Part shown: in pieces, positions 1-9,984 of the stretch
How the letters are laid out: each line of letters opens with the position of its first letter
How positions within the stretch are numbered: the stretch's first letter is position 1
Assembly: GCA_030998225.1 (NCBI GenBank)
Contig: JAPYXD010000680.1
Location: forward strand, 18,054,501-18,118,500
DNA from: Diplolepis rosae
Taxonomy: Eukaryota; Arthropoda; Insecta; Hymenoptera; Diplolepididae
Reading direction: 5' to 3'
DNA length: 64,000 bases
The notes under the pieces: generated by a model
What the model was told of the DNA's origin: nothing
Database searches by the model: none
What the model saw: the letters and a program-made list of their open reading frames with translations, nothing else
Position numbers and translations under genes: made by a program

Positions 1-41
1 CGTGCCAATGCACACATTCGGGAAATCACGAGACTCGCGAA

Positions 42-177
42 AATGCTCGCAGGACTGATCGCGCCTCAGTTTTGTCTCGGCTTCGTCTCGGCTTTGCCTC
101 AGCTACTTCTCGGCTACACCTCGACTACGCCTCACCTACGCCTCGATTACGCCTTGGCTTCGATCTCCTGCGAGCAT
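42..177. repeat. Degenerate short tandem repeat inside a small inverted repeat
   Basis: A run of imperfect units of about 12 bp (variants of CTCGGCTACGC) fills the interval. It is bounded by inverted copies of ATGCTCGCAGGA (42-53, and its complement at 166-177), so the block is a small foldback. The reading frame open through it is a product of the repeat and is not called as a gene. Confidence 0.6.
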
Positions 178-238
178 TGTCGCACGTCACGCAATAACCC
201 TCGTTGTGCGCCTAGGCACGTTATATACTATTAATAGA

Positions 239-560
239 CGCATGCGCAGTTCAAATGTACATGGCTTTTCCAGTACGGTGCCAACGCTATACGAAGCAGA
301 AGAAGAATAAGAAGAAGATTGTGCTTTGTTGCATGGCTATCGGCGCATGCGCAGTTCAATTTTTACATTTCATTCCTCTGTAGCTCAATATACTACAATG
401 CTCTACTGTTAACTAAAGCGAAGAAACGAGTTTGCGCGCGGGTGGCACATAAAAAAGATTGCGTTCCGCTGTAAGACTATATGCGCATGCGCAGTTCAAT
501 TTTTACATTGTATTCCTCTGTCACGGAATACACAACATACCGTTACTCTAAGCTATAACG
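239..560. repeat. Three-copy dispersed tandem motif CGCATGCGCAGTTCAA
   Basis: CGCATGCGCAGTTCAA occurs at 239, 344 and 484. The second and third copies continue with a shared stretch of about 22 bp ending ATTCCTCTGT. Spacing is 105 and 140 bp, so this is a degenerate tandem array. The motif contains the palindrome GCATGC. Confidence 0.6.
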
Positions 561-896
561 GAAAAATGAGTTTCCGTGCCTGAGGCAGATAAATTATTTA
601 TCCTTCCTTTAGTATATTACAAAACATAATAATATATTATTTATTTTGTCATTTTCAGATTTCTGATTAACCTCCCGGTAACTAATCTTACTTTTTATTA
701 AATCTTGATAAATAGTCTATTTTGTTCATATAAACGTGTTGTATATTTCTACTTCTTGACCTTTTTTCAAAATGCTTTATTTTTATCGTATATAAAACCG
801 ATTAGTAATTATATAAATAAGAAACTTAAAGATATTTTGATTTATATTCCGGTCGAATTAGGATTTTTGCTGGGAAAAAATCTTTCAAACATTTTT

Positions 897-1831
897 TACA
901 TTCTCATCATATGAAGAGGTATTGATTTTATGTGAAAAATCACATTCGGAATTTTCCTCAAATCTTTACGGTTTCAGATCCCCAGAATAAAAAAAAACTG
1001 TTTTAACGAAATTGTCTGTCTGTAAAATAGATCTACAATTTCGAATCGCAATATTTTTTATAAGATGTATTCTTACGTACGAATGATTTAATTAAATAAT
1101 GGAAAATAAATGTGTGTCAGAAAGTAACCAGTTTATAAATATATCGTCCAGCGAGGCTCCAAACTGATCCAGGATCTTAAAGAATAAAATATTCAACCAC
1201 TTTTACTCACCCGTCACATGTATATTTTTTTTATTTAAAAAAATACTATCAACAATTCAATTTCTTAACCATAATATGTGAAATACAAGAAAAACGTTAA
1301 GATGGAAAATTATTTGCCTAAATGAGGTCTACAAATTCTCATCAGGACATTTCCCGACAGGTTGTATATTATATATGCTTTTATTTTGAATATTGAAAAT
1401 CCAAAATTCCATTTTTTAACAAAAATATGTGAGATACAATATAAGCGTTAAAATACAAAACCGTTTGCTTAAAAACAGTCTATGATTTTTGTCCTTTTTG
1501 AGATATTTGAAACAAGAAAAATAATTTTAATCGTCTACTTTATTGGAAATTCACCGAAATATATACAGGAAATCGAGCACGAAGCGCGAATGTCATGATG
1601 AGAATGTGTTCCTTAAAGCCAATAGAGCCTTAAGAAAATTGAATTTCTTTTTTCGTTTAAAATAAAAAAAATTTACTAACTTTGAGAAAATGTATTTCAT
1701 AATTACAATAATATATAATTAACTTGAGCTTTAGTATACAATTACAAGAAATGAACCTTAATCTATGCGGAGAATATAAGAATGAGCGTGAAGCGCGACA
1801 ATCGAATTGCGCGCTTCGGGTGCGCTCAAAT
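897..1831. repeat. Diverged copy D of the GCGAAGC-tail repeat family
   Basis: It begins with ACATTCTCATCAT followed by the family head (GGTATTGATTTTATGTG). It ends in the family tail with a GAGCACGAAGCGCGA hairpin near 1575, an inverted ATGATGAGAATGTG block, and GAGCGTGAAGCGCG near 1785. The middle differs from copies A-C. It lies about 70 bp downstream of the stop codon of the copy-1 pseudoprotease. It is present in both duplicates, so it was inserted before the duplication. Confidence 0.75.
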
Positions 1832-1901
1832 TTTATTCTAATTAAAAACACTCTTCAAGGATATTACTTCTGTTTATTGAAACACAGGATTGTTGTTTAT
1901 T

Positions 1902-4900
1902 TCAATGTATGTGCTGATAGTCGTAAGATTTATGAAATTGCACTATATGAAAAGACGGGACAAAAAGAATATAATTTGTAGAATGTCCTAATACCTGAGA
2001 AACAACTCCAACTATGTCATTGCCGATAAATAAAGGACTGCCAGTGTCAAGCTGTAAATAAAATGAAAGTATTATTTTTTTACATTTTCATCATAAATGA
2101 GAAAGTATTGGTTTTATGTGAAAAATCACTTTTGGAATTTTCATTAAATTTTTACGTTATGAGACCCTACGCACTGAGAGACTTTTCGTTAGAGTAACCC
2201 AAGTAGAAATTTCCAAAAGTTTTATTTGAGATACTCGTAAGTTTTTCTTTTTAACTAGTGGGGCCCTCACAAAGTTATTAGTGAGCCTAAACTTTTGAAG
2301 TATTGTTGAGGCACTCTCTCGTTATTTTTGAGGCAATAGACAGTTCTTTCTGAGAAATTGAAATCTCCTCCGTAGAACATTACAAATTACTCGCGAGGAA
2401 CTTGTAAGTTCCCCATTAGCCACTGAAACTAGTTAAAAGCTTTATAAAATTTCCAACAAAAATCGTTATATAAGAATCTGATACTAAAAATGAGAATACA
2501 AAAAGGTTTTTGAAAACCGGGTAATGATAACTTATGCGGGATCCCAACAAATTTATAAATTATGTAAGAAAGTAATCAGAGGACTTTGTAGATTAACAAA
2601 AAAATTCTGCGTGACAGGCTTGTGCAATATTTTGGCAAAGAAAGAAAACAAGGTTGATTGCGAATTTTATTAAAAAACAGTTAGCTAATTTATCTCCTTT
2701 TACGAAAGCTCTTCACTCAGTTTCTGTTTCCTAGCCTTTTTCGGCCCAATCTTCGATGTGATTCAAAAAAAGTGTTATGATATAAAGTTATTAACTGCAA
2801 ACAGACCTACAAATTTAAATCTCAACAATTTTTGTATAAGATATATATTTTTTCTTTAATTCAATAAAATACTATTGAAAATTGAAAATTCAATTTTTAA
2901 ATCAGAATATCAAATATCAAATCAAACATTTTCCATATCATAATATTTTTCTAAAATAAGTTGACAAACTTATTTACCAGACTTATCTTCTGATGTTCAT
3001 TTTTTGTTCTTGCACATGCAATTACTCTATCATCCAGAAAGTAATTATAGAACTGCTTTTTGCATTCATTAAATGGTAAATGGATAACGTCTATCTTGGT
3101 TACACCGAACGAATAAACATACTGGCCCAGTAGTTTTATTTCTGTAACACCCCATCCAAACATTTTCATTTCCATATCAGGTGCGATATGTTTGCCTGAT
3201 ATTTTTCTGTTCACTATGTGATCCCTATTGATATTATCACTTTTAATCTGCAACAATAGTTCCATATTTTACTGAGTTATTAATTTTACTAATTGAAAAA
3301 TTGAAAAATGATCATATCTCAAGTATGAAAGATCTTGGATTACAAAAGTCAAGATCCATTTGAAAATTTTTCTTGGTTTACAGTTTCAATATAAGAATAG
3401 ATTATTTTGACCAACCACAAAATCAATAACTAGATATAAAAATGAATAATAGACCTACTTTTACAAGTGCAACGTCAAATAATGAACAATTAAATACTGG
3501 GTTCCTACTATTGTGTATTTTATCAATATCACGGTTTTCATTTCCGAAATATGCAGTGACTTCAGTATCACGAACAGTTTCAAGTCTATCACCCTGTAGT
3601 ACTGTAATACATAAATTATTTGAACAGACATATGAAGTTATAATAAAGTTCATTGCAATGTAGCATCCAGTGCATAAATGTTCTTCACGTTTTCTGAATG
3701 ATACCACTGATGGAATATATATTGACGTTGAAACATCCCCATTTTCTATTCTGCCAGCCAGTAAAGATGAAATAGAAACTATAAAAATTAAAGAAATTAT
3801 AAATAAAGATATCATTATAATTTGAAATTGTACTTTTTATTAAATGTTAAAAGTATTTAGCAAGTTGTTTTTTTTAAATTTGACCACTTTCACTTAGGCA
3901 CTAGTCAACAAAATATGACCTATGTGTTCATGGAATGAGATATATTATTTACAGAGTAGTTTTCTGTGCTGAATTCAAATCTGACCTCTATCTTTTCCCA
4001 GCACGTCGGATTTTTGAGATTTTTTAGCTAACATTTTTTTTTGAAAAATCACCAATCGTATGATAGAAGGATGTAAAAAATTTTTTAAACGGAAAGCAAT
4101 ACATGATTATCATGCGTTTTTAAATTCTCATCATGGATGAGAAGGTATTGGTTTTATGTGAAAAATGACTTTCGAAAATTTCATCAAAACTTTTTGAGAC
4201 CCCCTGAGTCCGAAAAAAGGGTTTTTACGAAAGTGTCTGTCTGTCTGTCTGTAGTAGGTCGTGTGCGGCATAACTCTCGATAGAATTATCAGATTCAATT
4301 GAACTTTGGCACACTTTATCGGAGCCGAAAAAGTAATGACAAGTTCGTTAAGCAGCCACATCCAATCAAAATTGAGGGATTGAGCACTACTTTCGTGTTT
4401 TTGAAAATAATTTTTTGAAAAAATCAAAAATTTTAATACTGGTTTCAGATAGTGCTCATAAATCTCTAAAAATTATCTTGATAACGTTTTTTGATTAAAT
4501 CAAAATTAGAAATGTTACTGCATATTCAAATTCGAAAAAAGTCAATATCAAAATTCCATTATTCAGTTAAATTATACGAGATACGAAAAACGTTATGATA
4601 TAATATTATTTTCTACATAAAGACCTACAAATTTGAATTTATATAATATATATTTATAATATTATAATTTTTCTTTGTAATTTGAAACAAAAATATTGAA
4701 AATCCAAAATTAAATTTTTTAACAATAATATGTGAAATACGAAAAAAACGTAAGAATACAAAGTTGTTCGTTTCAAAAAGATCTACAAGTTTTGTCTTAC
4801 ACAGTTTATGAAAAAACATATATTTTTCGTTTCGATTCCAAAAATACGATTAAAATTCAATAATTCCATTTTTTAGACAAAATATATGAGATACATAAAA

Positions 4901-6493
4901 AAAGTTCAAATGAAAAATTATTTGCCTAAATGAGGTCTACACATTCTTATTAAGAAATTTCTCGACAGGATGTATATTTTATGTTTTGATTTTTAATATT
5001 AAAAAAATTCGATTTTTGTCACCAAAATATGTGAGATACGAAATAAGCGTTGTTCTGCAAAATCGTTTCCTTAAGGTAGTACGATCACGAAAATTAGACC
5101 TCAGACAAAAATAGATAATTTTGCTTTCAAGAATAGCAACATTATTATAGAAGGGCCAATTTGAATGAGAAAAGATTATTTTTCATGAAAAAAATTGGAT
5201 TCACAAAAAAATAATGTTATTAATAAATTTTATTTTTGCCCAAACTTATTTTCTTATCGCTTCGAGTCAAATTTTTGAAAATGATGCGATTCTAATAAAT
5301 TATGGTTCACTTTTTAGAAAACAGATTCTCTACAACTTAACCGTTTCCTATTTTTGAAATTGAATTAATTATTATCAAATACAGCAATTTGTTTATAAAA
5401 ATTTTGTTTTGAAAAATAGTTTTTTTATAATTTCAGCCATTAAAGAATTCATTTTCAAAAATCGGAAACGGTCAAATTGTAGAGAATCTTTTTCCTAAGA
5501 AAATGAACCGTGATTTATTATAATCGCATCATTTTTAAAAATTTGGCTCGAAGCGATAAGAAAATAAGTTTGGGCAAACATGAAATTTATTAATAACATT
5601 ATCTTTTTGTGTTTCAAATTTTTTTCATGAAAAATAATCTTTTCTCTTTCAAATGAGCCCTTCAAAAATAATATTGCTATTCTTGAAAGCAAAATTATCT
5701 ATTTTAGCCTGAGGTCTAATTTTCGTGATCGTACTACCTTAAATAAATTCTACGATTATTTTTTCTTTTTGAGAGATTTGGAAGAAAATAAATTATTTTA
5801 ATCATGTAATTTATTAAAAAGTTACTGAAATGTATACAGAAAATCGAGCGCGAAGCGCGAGTGTCATGATGAGAATGTGTTCCTTAAGGCCGATAGAGCC
5901 TTAAGTAAATTGAATTTCCTGTTTCACTTAAACTGAAAAAGAACTTTAGTGAATTTGAGAAAATGAGTAATTCACATCATCTTTAATATTATAAAATTGG
6001 TTTGAGCTTCAGTATTAAATTATAAGAAATAAACTTAAATGTATGCGAAGAGCACAAGACCGAGCGCGAAGCGCGACGATCAAATCGCGCGCTTTAGGCG
6101 CGCTCAAGCTTGCGAGCGAAGTGAGCTGCGCGCGAAGCGCGCGATGAGAATGTGCCCGCTAAGCGGGCAGATTTTTTGAAGTGGAATCCATTGATTGTTT
6201 TTCGCTATCTTATACAGTTCCTGAGATAGTTGAAAAAAACTAAAAAAAACTCGAAAAAAAATGGTTTTACAAAAAACCTTATTGTTGCCTTTATGTCTCT
6301 TTCTTCGTGGTAGGTCACATCATATATACCTCTATCACAAAAGTAGGATGGATAGATGATATTATAAAGAATTGGTCATTGGACTCTTAGAGTAGAGAGT
6401 ATAAATAAATATATTAAAGTTTTAAATGTATTTACCTGTAGCACCATCGATGACGTAGAAAGTACAGTATAGAAGTAAAATAACAATCTCCAT
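1902..6493 (-). CDS. Secreted S1 serine-protease homologue, catalytically dead (copy 1)
   Basis: Proposed exons on the minus strand are 6493-6436 (ATG, hydrophobic signal MEIVILLLYCTFYVIDG), 3778-3459, 3247-2978 and 2051-1902 (TGA), giving 265 residues, the usual size for a chymotrypsin-fold protein. All introns have GT...AG borders: phase 1 for the first, phase 0 for the other two. Visible landmarks are R-IENGD (like the R-IVGG activation site), HLCTGC (Cys42 region), FIITSYVC where WVLTAAHC is expected (His57 replaced by Val), FDVALVK (Asp102 kept), FGWG, and LDTGSPL where GDSGGPL is expected (Ser195 replaced by Thr, its preceding Cys missing). Family knowledge makes it a non-catalytic, secreted homologue, with roles such as venom, immunity or digestion possible. 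AATAAA overlaps the stop region at 1896-1901. A shorter alternative starts at 3815 (MISLFII) without the upstream exon; I prefer the four-exon model because donor, acceptor and phase are conserved in copy 2. The 2.05-kb repeat lies in intron 1. Confidence 0.8.
2078..2185. repeat. Head fragment of the GCGAAGC-tail family
   Basis: TTTACATTTTCATCATAAATG followed by GTATTGGTTTTATGTGAA and the diverged family head up to ATGAGACCC. No tail follows. It lies in intron 3 of the copy-1 pseudoprotease gene and is repeated at 32335-32440 in copy 2. Confidence 0.7.
4125..6177. repeat. GCGAAGC-tail repeat family, full-length copy A (with nested element)
   Basis: The copy reads from TTCTCATCATGGATGAGAA (itself a hairpin) to GCGGGCAGATTTTTT. 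In order it has a head with GTCTGTCTGTCTGT near 4240, four degenerate units of about 150 bp starting near 4571, 4723, 4877 and 5023, and a tail of hairpins: GCGCGAAGCGCG near 5848, TTAAGGC/GCCTTAA near 5884-5904, GCGCGAAGCGCG near 6063, GCGCGCGAAGCGCGCG near 6127, and CCCGCTAAGCGGG near 6155. It is interrupted by the TTAA element at 5071-5742. Copy 2 of the segmental duplication has no insertion here (near 37464), which fixes the ends. A T-rich 8-9 bp sequence flanks both sides and may be a target duplication. No protein is encoded. Confidence 0.9.
5071..5742. mobile_element. TTAA-specific foldback element, copy a
   Basis: The termini are GGTAGTACGATCACG and its inverse, and almost the whole 670 bp folds on itself, with arms of roughly 300 bp around an AT-rich centre near 5405. 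TTAA sits at 5071-5074 and 5739-5742. The host repeat at 20206 and 26185 reads through this point with a single TTAA, so the TTAA duplication is shown directly. TTAA targets are the hallmark of piggyBac-type elements. No transposase is present, so it is a non-autonomous (MITE-like) member. Confidence 0.9.
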
Positions 6494-6509
6494 GTTTGCT
6501 TGATTTTTC

Positions 6510-7640
6510 GTAACTGTTAATATTTTCATAAATCGAGCGATTGCAGAGAATATATTAAGCACCTTCAAGGACAAATGAATAGATTTTATATTTCACCAGT
6601 CACGATGTGTAATTCATATAACATTTCATGAGAACTAACGATGCAGCTTTTTATTAAAAAATCTATCAATCTTATCTTATCATTCTTGAACAAATATACT
6701 GTAATTTTGTTCATACTATTATAAGTAATGTTCGATCATACTCAAATTTACATATTTAACAGGAACTGTAGTATTTTTGTGTTAAAAAAGGTCTTGATGT
6801 TGTTAAGGCCAACACAACAAATTTGCAGTTGCTTACATCATATGAAAAAATGAATGATAATGCAATCTTTATGCCTAACAGGAGCAATTCTCTAAGCATT
6901 GAGAATTATTTTTTTTTGAAGTTGAATATTTAGTGTTTTGCAACGAACTTGCAGGACATATATGTGACATTATTTCTCAACTGCTCCAACATCTTAAGTC
7001 AAATGTTTCGATTGCTTTTATAATTCTAGAATTTGTTTACTTACTTGATAGTAGTTTAACCCCGAATTCACAGACTTTTGTTACCATCTCTTCCCAAACT
7101 ACATTGCGTAGAATAGGTCCGTTAAGAGGGGAGCCTCGTTTAGAGGGTTGGAAAAATCAATTTTTTTGCAGAAAATTTCAATCAATATTAGGCTTATCCA
7201 AAAATGTTTTTCTGAATTTTCAGATCGAAATTCGTAATAATTCTTTAGATACAGCCTCTGTCGCGCTGAACGTTCACGAGGCAGAGAAAGCGCGAAGTAG
7301 AAGTAAAATGGCGCTTGATTGTACAATGTACGCACATGTGTGGAGCAATGTTATAATTCTACAATCAACATTGTGACGTTCTAGTATTACCTTGCGCGTA
7401 CACGCATCTCTCTCTCTCTGTTTCTCTCTAACTTCCCCCTCCTTACTGTTAGTTTACGTGCCGCTCGTCGTTGTACAATAAAGTGCTATTTTACTGCCGC
7501 TCCGCGGACAGATAAAGAGTGCTTATTCTGTCTATTTCAGATAAAGAATTTTTATCAAGAGATCTCAATAACTCAGGACTTGATTTCAAGCTTATCAGTG
7601 TGGCTTCTATTTGAAATAAAAACATCACATAAAATGTACT
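6510..7640. other. Intergenic; short dispersed repeat plus CT-rich tract
   Basis: The segmental duplication ends near 6925. At 7196-7300 there is a dispersed repeat also found at 42704-42805 (it contains TTCACGAGGCAGAGAAAG), and both copies are followed by CT-rich microsatellite sequence (here near 7405-7432). Open frames here are short and show no family resemblance. Confidence 0.5.
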
Positions 7641-7647
7641 GGATCTA

Positions 7648-8915
7648 TAACTTAATTCGTGCGGTTTGCTAAGAGATGGCGTAACTTGATTATTATTCCA
7701 TCGTTCCAATATTTCGAACATGCGTTGAAAAGCCACTGTCATTGTGCGTCTTTTTCAGTATACGTCATTCATTAGAAGCGTAAACAAAAATAATTTTTTT
7801 TCACTCAAATATGTCGAACTTTGTGCCTGAAAAAGTATTTTTGCGGGGAGTTCTTCTTCATTACTTTAGTATGAAAAAAAACTGCTGTAGAAAGTCATCG
7901 TAATTTGATGGAAGTTTATGGTGAACATGCTCTAGCTGTGCGAACGTGCCAAAAGTGGTTTGCACGATTTAAAAGTGCTGATTTTGGATTGGAAGACGAA
8001 GAACGTCCTGGGCAGCCAAAAAAGTTTGAAGATGAAGCACTAGCAGCATTACTCGATGAAGATTGTTACTAATCACAAGAATCGCTCGCAGAATCTTTAG
8101 GAGTCTCCCAAGCAGCCATTTCGAAGCGTTTAAAAGCAGCCGGATACATTCAAAAGCAAGGAAATTGGGTTCCACATAAACTCAAGCCAAGAGACGTTGA
8201 AAGGCGGTTTTGCATGTCCGAAATGCTGCTGGAACGCGACAAAAAGAAGTCATTTTTGCATCGGATTTTTACTGGTGATGAAAAATGGATCCATTACGAC
8301 AACCCCAAGCGCAAAAAATCATATATGATACGCGGCCAACCAGCCAAATCAACGGCAAAGCCGAATATCCATTGCGTGAAGGTAATGCTGTGTATTTGGT
8401 GGGATCAGAAGGGTGTGCTGTATTATGAGCTCCTAAAACCGGGTGAAACCATCAATGAAGAACGCTACCGCACACAATTAATCCGTTTGAAGAGACTAAT
8501 AGCCGAAAAACGCCCGGAATATGCGACCAGACACGAGGCAATAATTTTCCATCATGACAACGCTCGGTCCCATGTTGCTATTCCGGTTAAGAACTATTTG
8601 GAAAACAGTAGATGCGAAGTTTTACCCCACCCGCCTTATAGCCCAGACCTTGACCCTTTTGACTGCTATTTGTTCTAGTCGATGCAGAACGCCCTCACTG
8701 GAATACTGTTCACATCAGAACAGCGTATCAAAAATTGGCTTTATTCATTCTTGGCCGCCAAGCCGGCGCAGTTCTTTTCGGATGGAATCCACAAATTGCC
8801 AGGAAGATGGGAAAAAGTCATAGCTTTAGATGGGCAATACTTTGAATGATACTATTGTACATGTTTTTCTTAAATAAACGTTCAAATTTTGAAAAAAACC
8901 GCACAAATTAAGTTA
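7648..8915 (+). mobile_element. Mariner element, near full length, inactivated
   Basis: Terminal inverted repeats TAACTTAATTCGTGCGGTTT and its near-complement lie at 7648 and 8915. Each end is flanked by TA (7646-7647 and 8916-8917), the known Tc1/mariner target. The length of 1268 bp is normal for mariner. It contains one degraded transposase gene. Confidence 0.9.
7811..8849 (+). pseudogene. Mariner transposase pseudogene (D,D34D)
   Basis: The frame begins ATG TCG AAC at 7811, and the N-terminal helix-turn-helix region (GEHALAVRTCQKWFARFKS, EDEERPGQPK) is recognisable. The catalytic acids are visible in FTGDEKWIHYD, FHHDNARSH and PDLDPFDCYLF, with 34 residues between the second and third Asp. 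Breaks seen are a frameshift in the A-run near 7875, a TAA stop near 8070 (DEDCY-stop-SQESL), and a TAG stop near 8679. The longest intact piece is 8214-8678. Family knowledge: cut-and-paste transposase. This copy cannot make a full protein. Confidence 0.9.
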
Positions 8916-9199
8916 TAGATGCAATATTTGTAAGAAATCTCCAAAGCTATTTACACTGCTACATGTCCTGCTGCACTGATTGCGTAAAAACCTGGTCCCT
9001 TCAACAAAGCTTGCATTCTTACAAGTGTTTCTGTATGGTTTATAATCAGGAAGGACTATTCTATATTAATGGTCCCAGCCATGTCTTCCAGACTATCAGG
9101 GGATTAAGGTATCTGTCACTAAAGTATCGTACAGTTGTTAATATTTTCATTCAGGCAAACTCATTCTTCGCGTTGCCTTAAAATATTTTACTTGGTGTG

Positions 9200-9562
9200 A
9201 TGACAAATCCTCGGCTTGTCATTCGCATAGATGCACTTGAGAAAATACGGAAGGCTTGAGAAGAGGAAGAGGATAACTTCGGTTGCTTAGTTACATACAA
9301 TGTTGTACCGAGTCTGAATTTCTAAGCTAAGGTCTTCACACAAATGATAAATTCGGCTGATACCGATGTGTCCTTAATTGGGCCCCCTGTCTTTAGATAC
9401 TTGACGAACAAGGACCTCATCGACAAGCTGTCAGTCGAGGATAATATTGTACTAGAATGGACTTTAACTAAGTTTGCTTGCCATTCAGTAGCAGTGGAGT
9501 GTACAGTAAAGCTCGTGACCCGCGTACCAGAAAAAGTGTATGTAAGATTATTCGACAAATAA
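9200..9562 (+). pseudogene. Decayed coding strip, family not recognised
   Basis: One plus-strand frame reads protein-like for about 120 codons with two stops (near 9257 and 9323). It includes PRLVIRIDALEKIRKA, VSLIGPPVFRYL and NIVLEWTLTKFACHSVAVEC. The composition is more balanced than the surrounding AT-rich sequence. I do not recognise the family; a decayed transposon gene or processed pseudogene are the likeliest sources. It lies just downstream of the mariner element. Confidence 0.35.
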
Positions 9563-9716
9563 TAACTAAAATGGATTTTTGGTACCAGGCAGATGTGCAA
9601 AAAGATTCAAGAAAGTATGACTGGTGCCAAATATTTTTCCAGTTATTAATTTTTAAATAACCTTGCATACTGTAATTGCAATTGCCGACATCACGTTGTC
9701 TGGTTGATCCATGGCC

Positions 9717-9982
9717 TTACAGAAAAGAATTGCTTTTTAAAAAGTTCACAATTTTTTCATGAATCGCGGCTTGGATATATCGCGGTTCGTGGCCCTCATC
9801 AATGAAATGTATCCTCTTATTGTTTACTTCTTTTTGTGAAACGATCTTGTTCAATTTATGCCATGAATGCCGTGTAATAAACGGTTGATCTTCTTCGCAA
9901 GATAGTGAGCGACTGGCTATTTGGATAACGGACACGCGATTTTGTGAGCCATACGTGTGGATTAATATGCGCCCCGACAGTA
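9717..9982 (-). CDS. Probable terminal exon of an unidentified gene
   Basis: On the minus strand a strong acceptor (TTCTTTTTTCCAG) is followed by an open frame of 88 codons ending TAA at 9717. It reads LSGRILIHTYGSQNR at the start and IHFIDEGHEPR and IHEKIVNFLKSNSFL at the end. The C-terminal DEGH motif followed by a helix of the type HEKIVNFL resembles the end of alpha/beta hydrolases of the prolyl-oligopeptidase type, where that His is catalytic; this is only a resemblance. No upstream exon was found in 9990-10910, so the gene is either split by long introns or is a remnant. Confidence 0.4.
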
Positions 9983-9984
9983 CT

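Larger units (their letters stand above)
590..6925. repeat. Segmental duplication, copy 1
   Basis: The order of sequence from about 590 to 3890 and from 3942 to 6925 is repeated at 30866-34520 and 37336-38345. The shared part includes all four exons of the pseudoprotease gene and its introns. Copy 1 carries an extra 2.05-kb repeat (4125-6177) absent from copy 2. Copy 2 carries an extra 2.8 kb (about 34525-37335) and a foldback element (32572-33225). The copies lie about 30-31 kb apart in the same orientation, so this is a direct, tandem-like duplication. Confidence 0.9.

Noticed and set aside
3442..3663. Plus-strand open frame opposite the pseudoprotease exon (also 34072-34473)
   Set aside because: It is antisense to a well-supported exon.
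4125..6177. A helitron
   Set aside because: A 3' hairpin exists, but there is no CTRR end, no insertion between A and T, and a probable 8-9 bp target duplication.
5848..6177. Bacterial contamination suggested by GC-rich GCGCGAAGCGCG repeats
   Set aside because: The same tail occurs in several copies embedded in eukaryotic introns and intergenic DNA of the same window.
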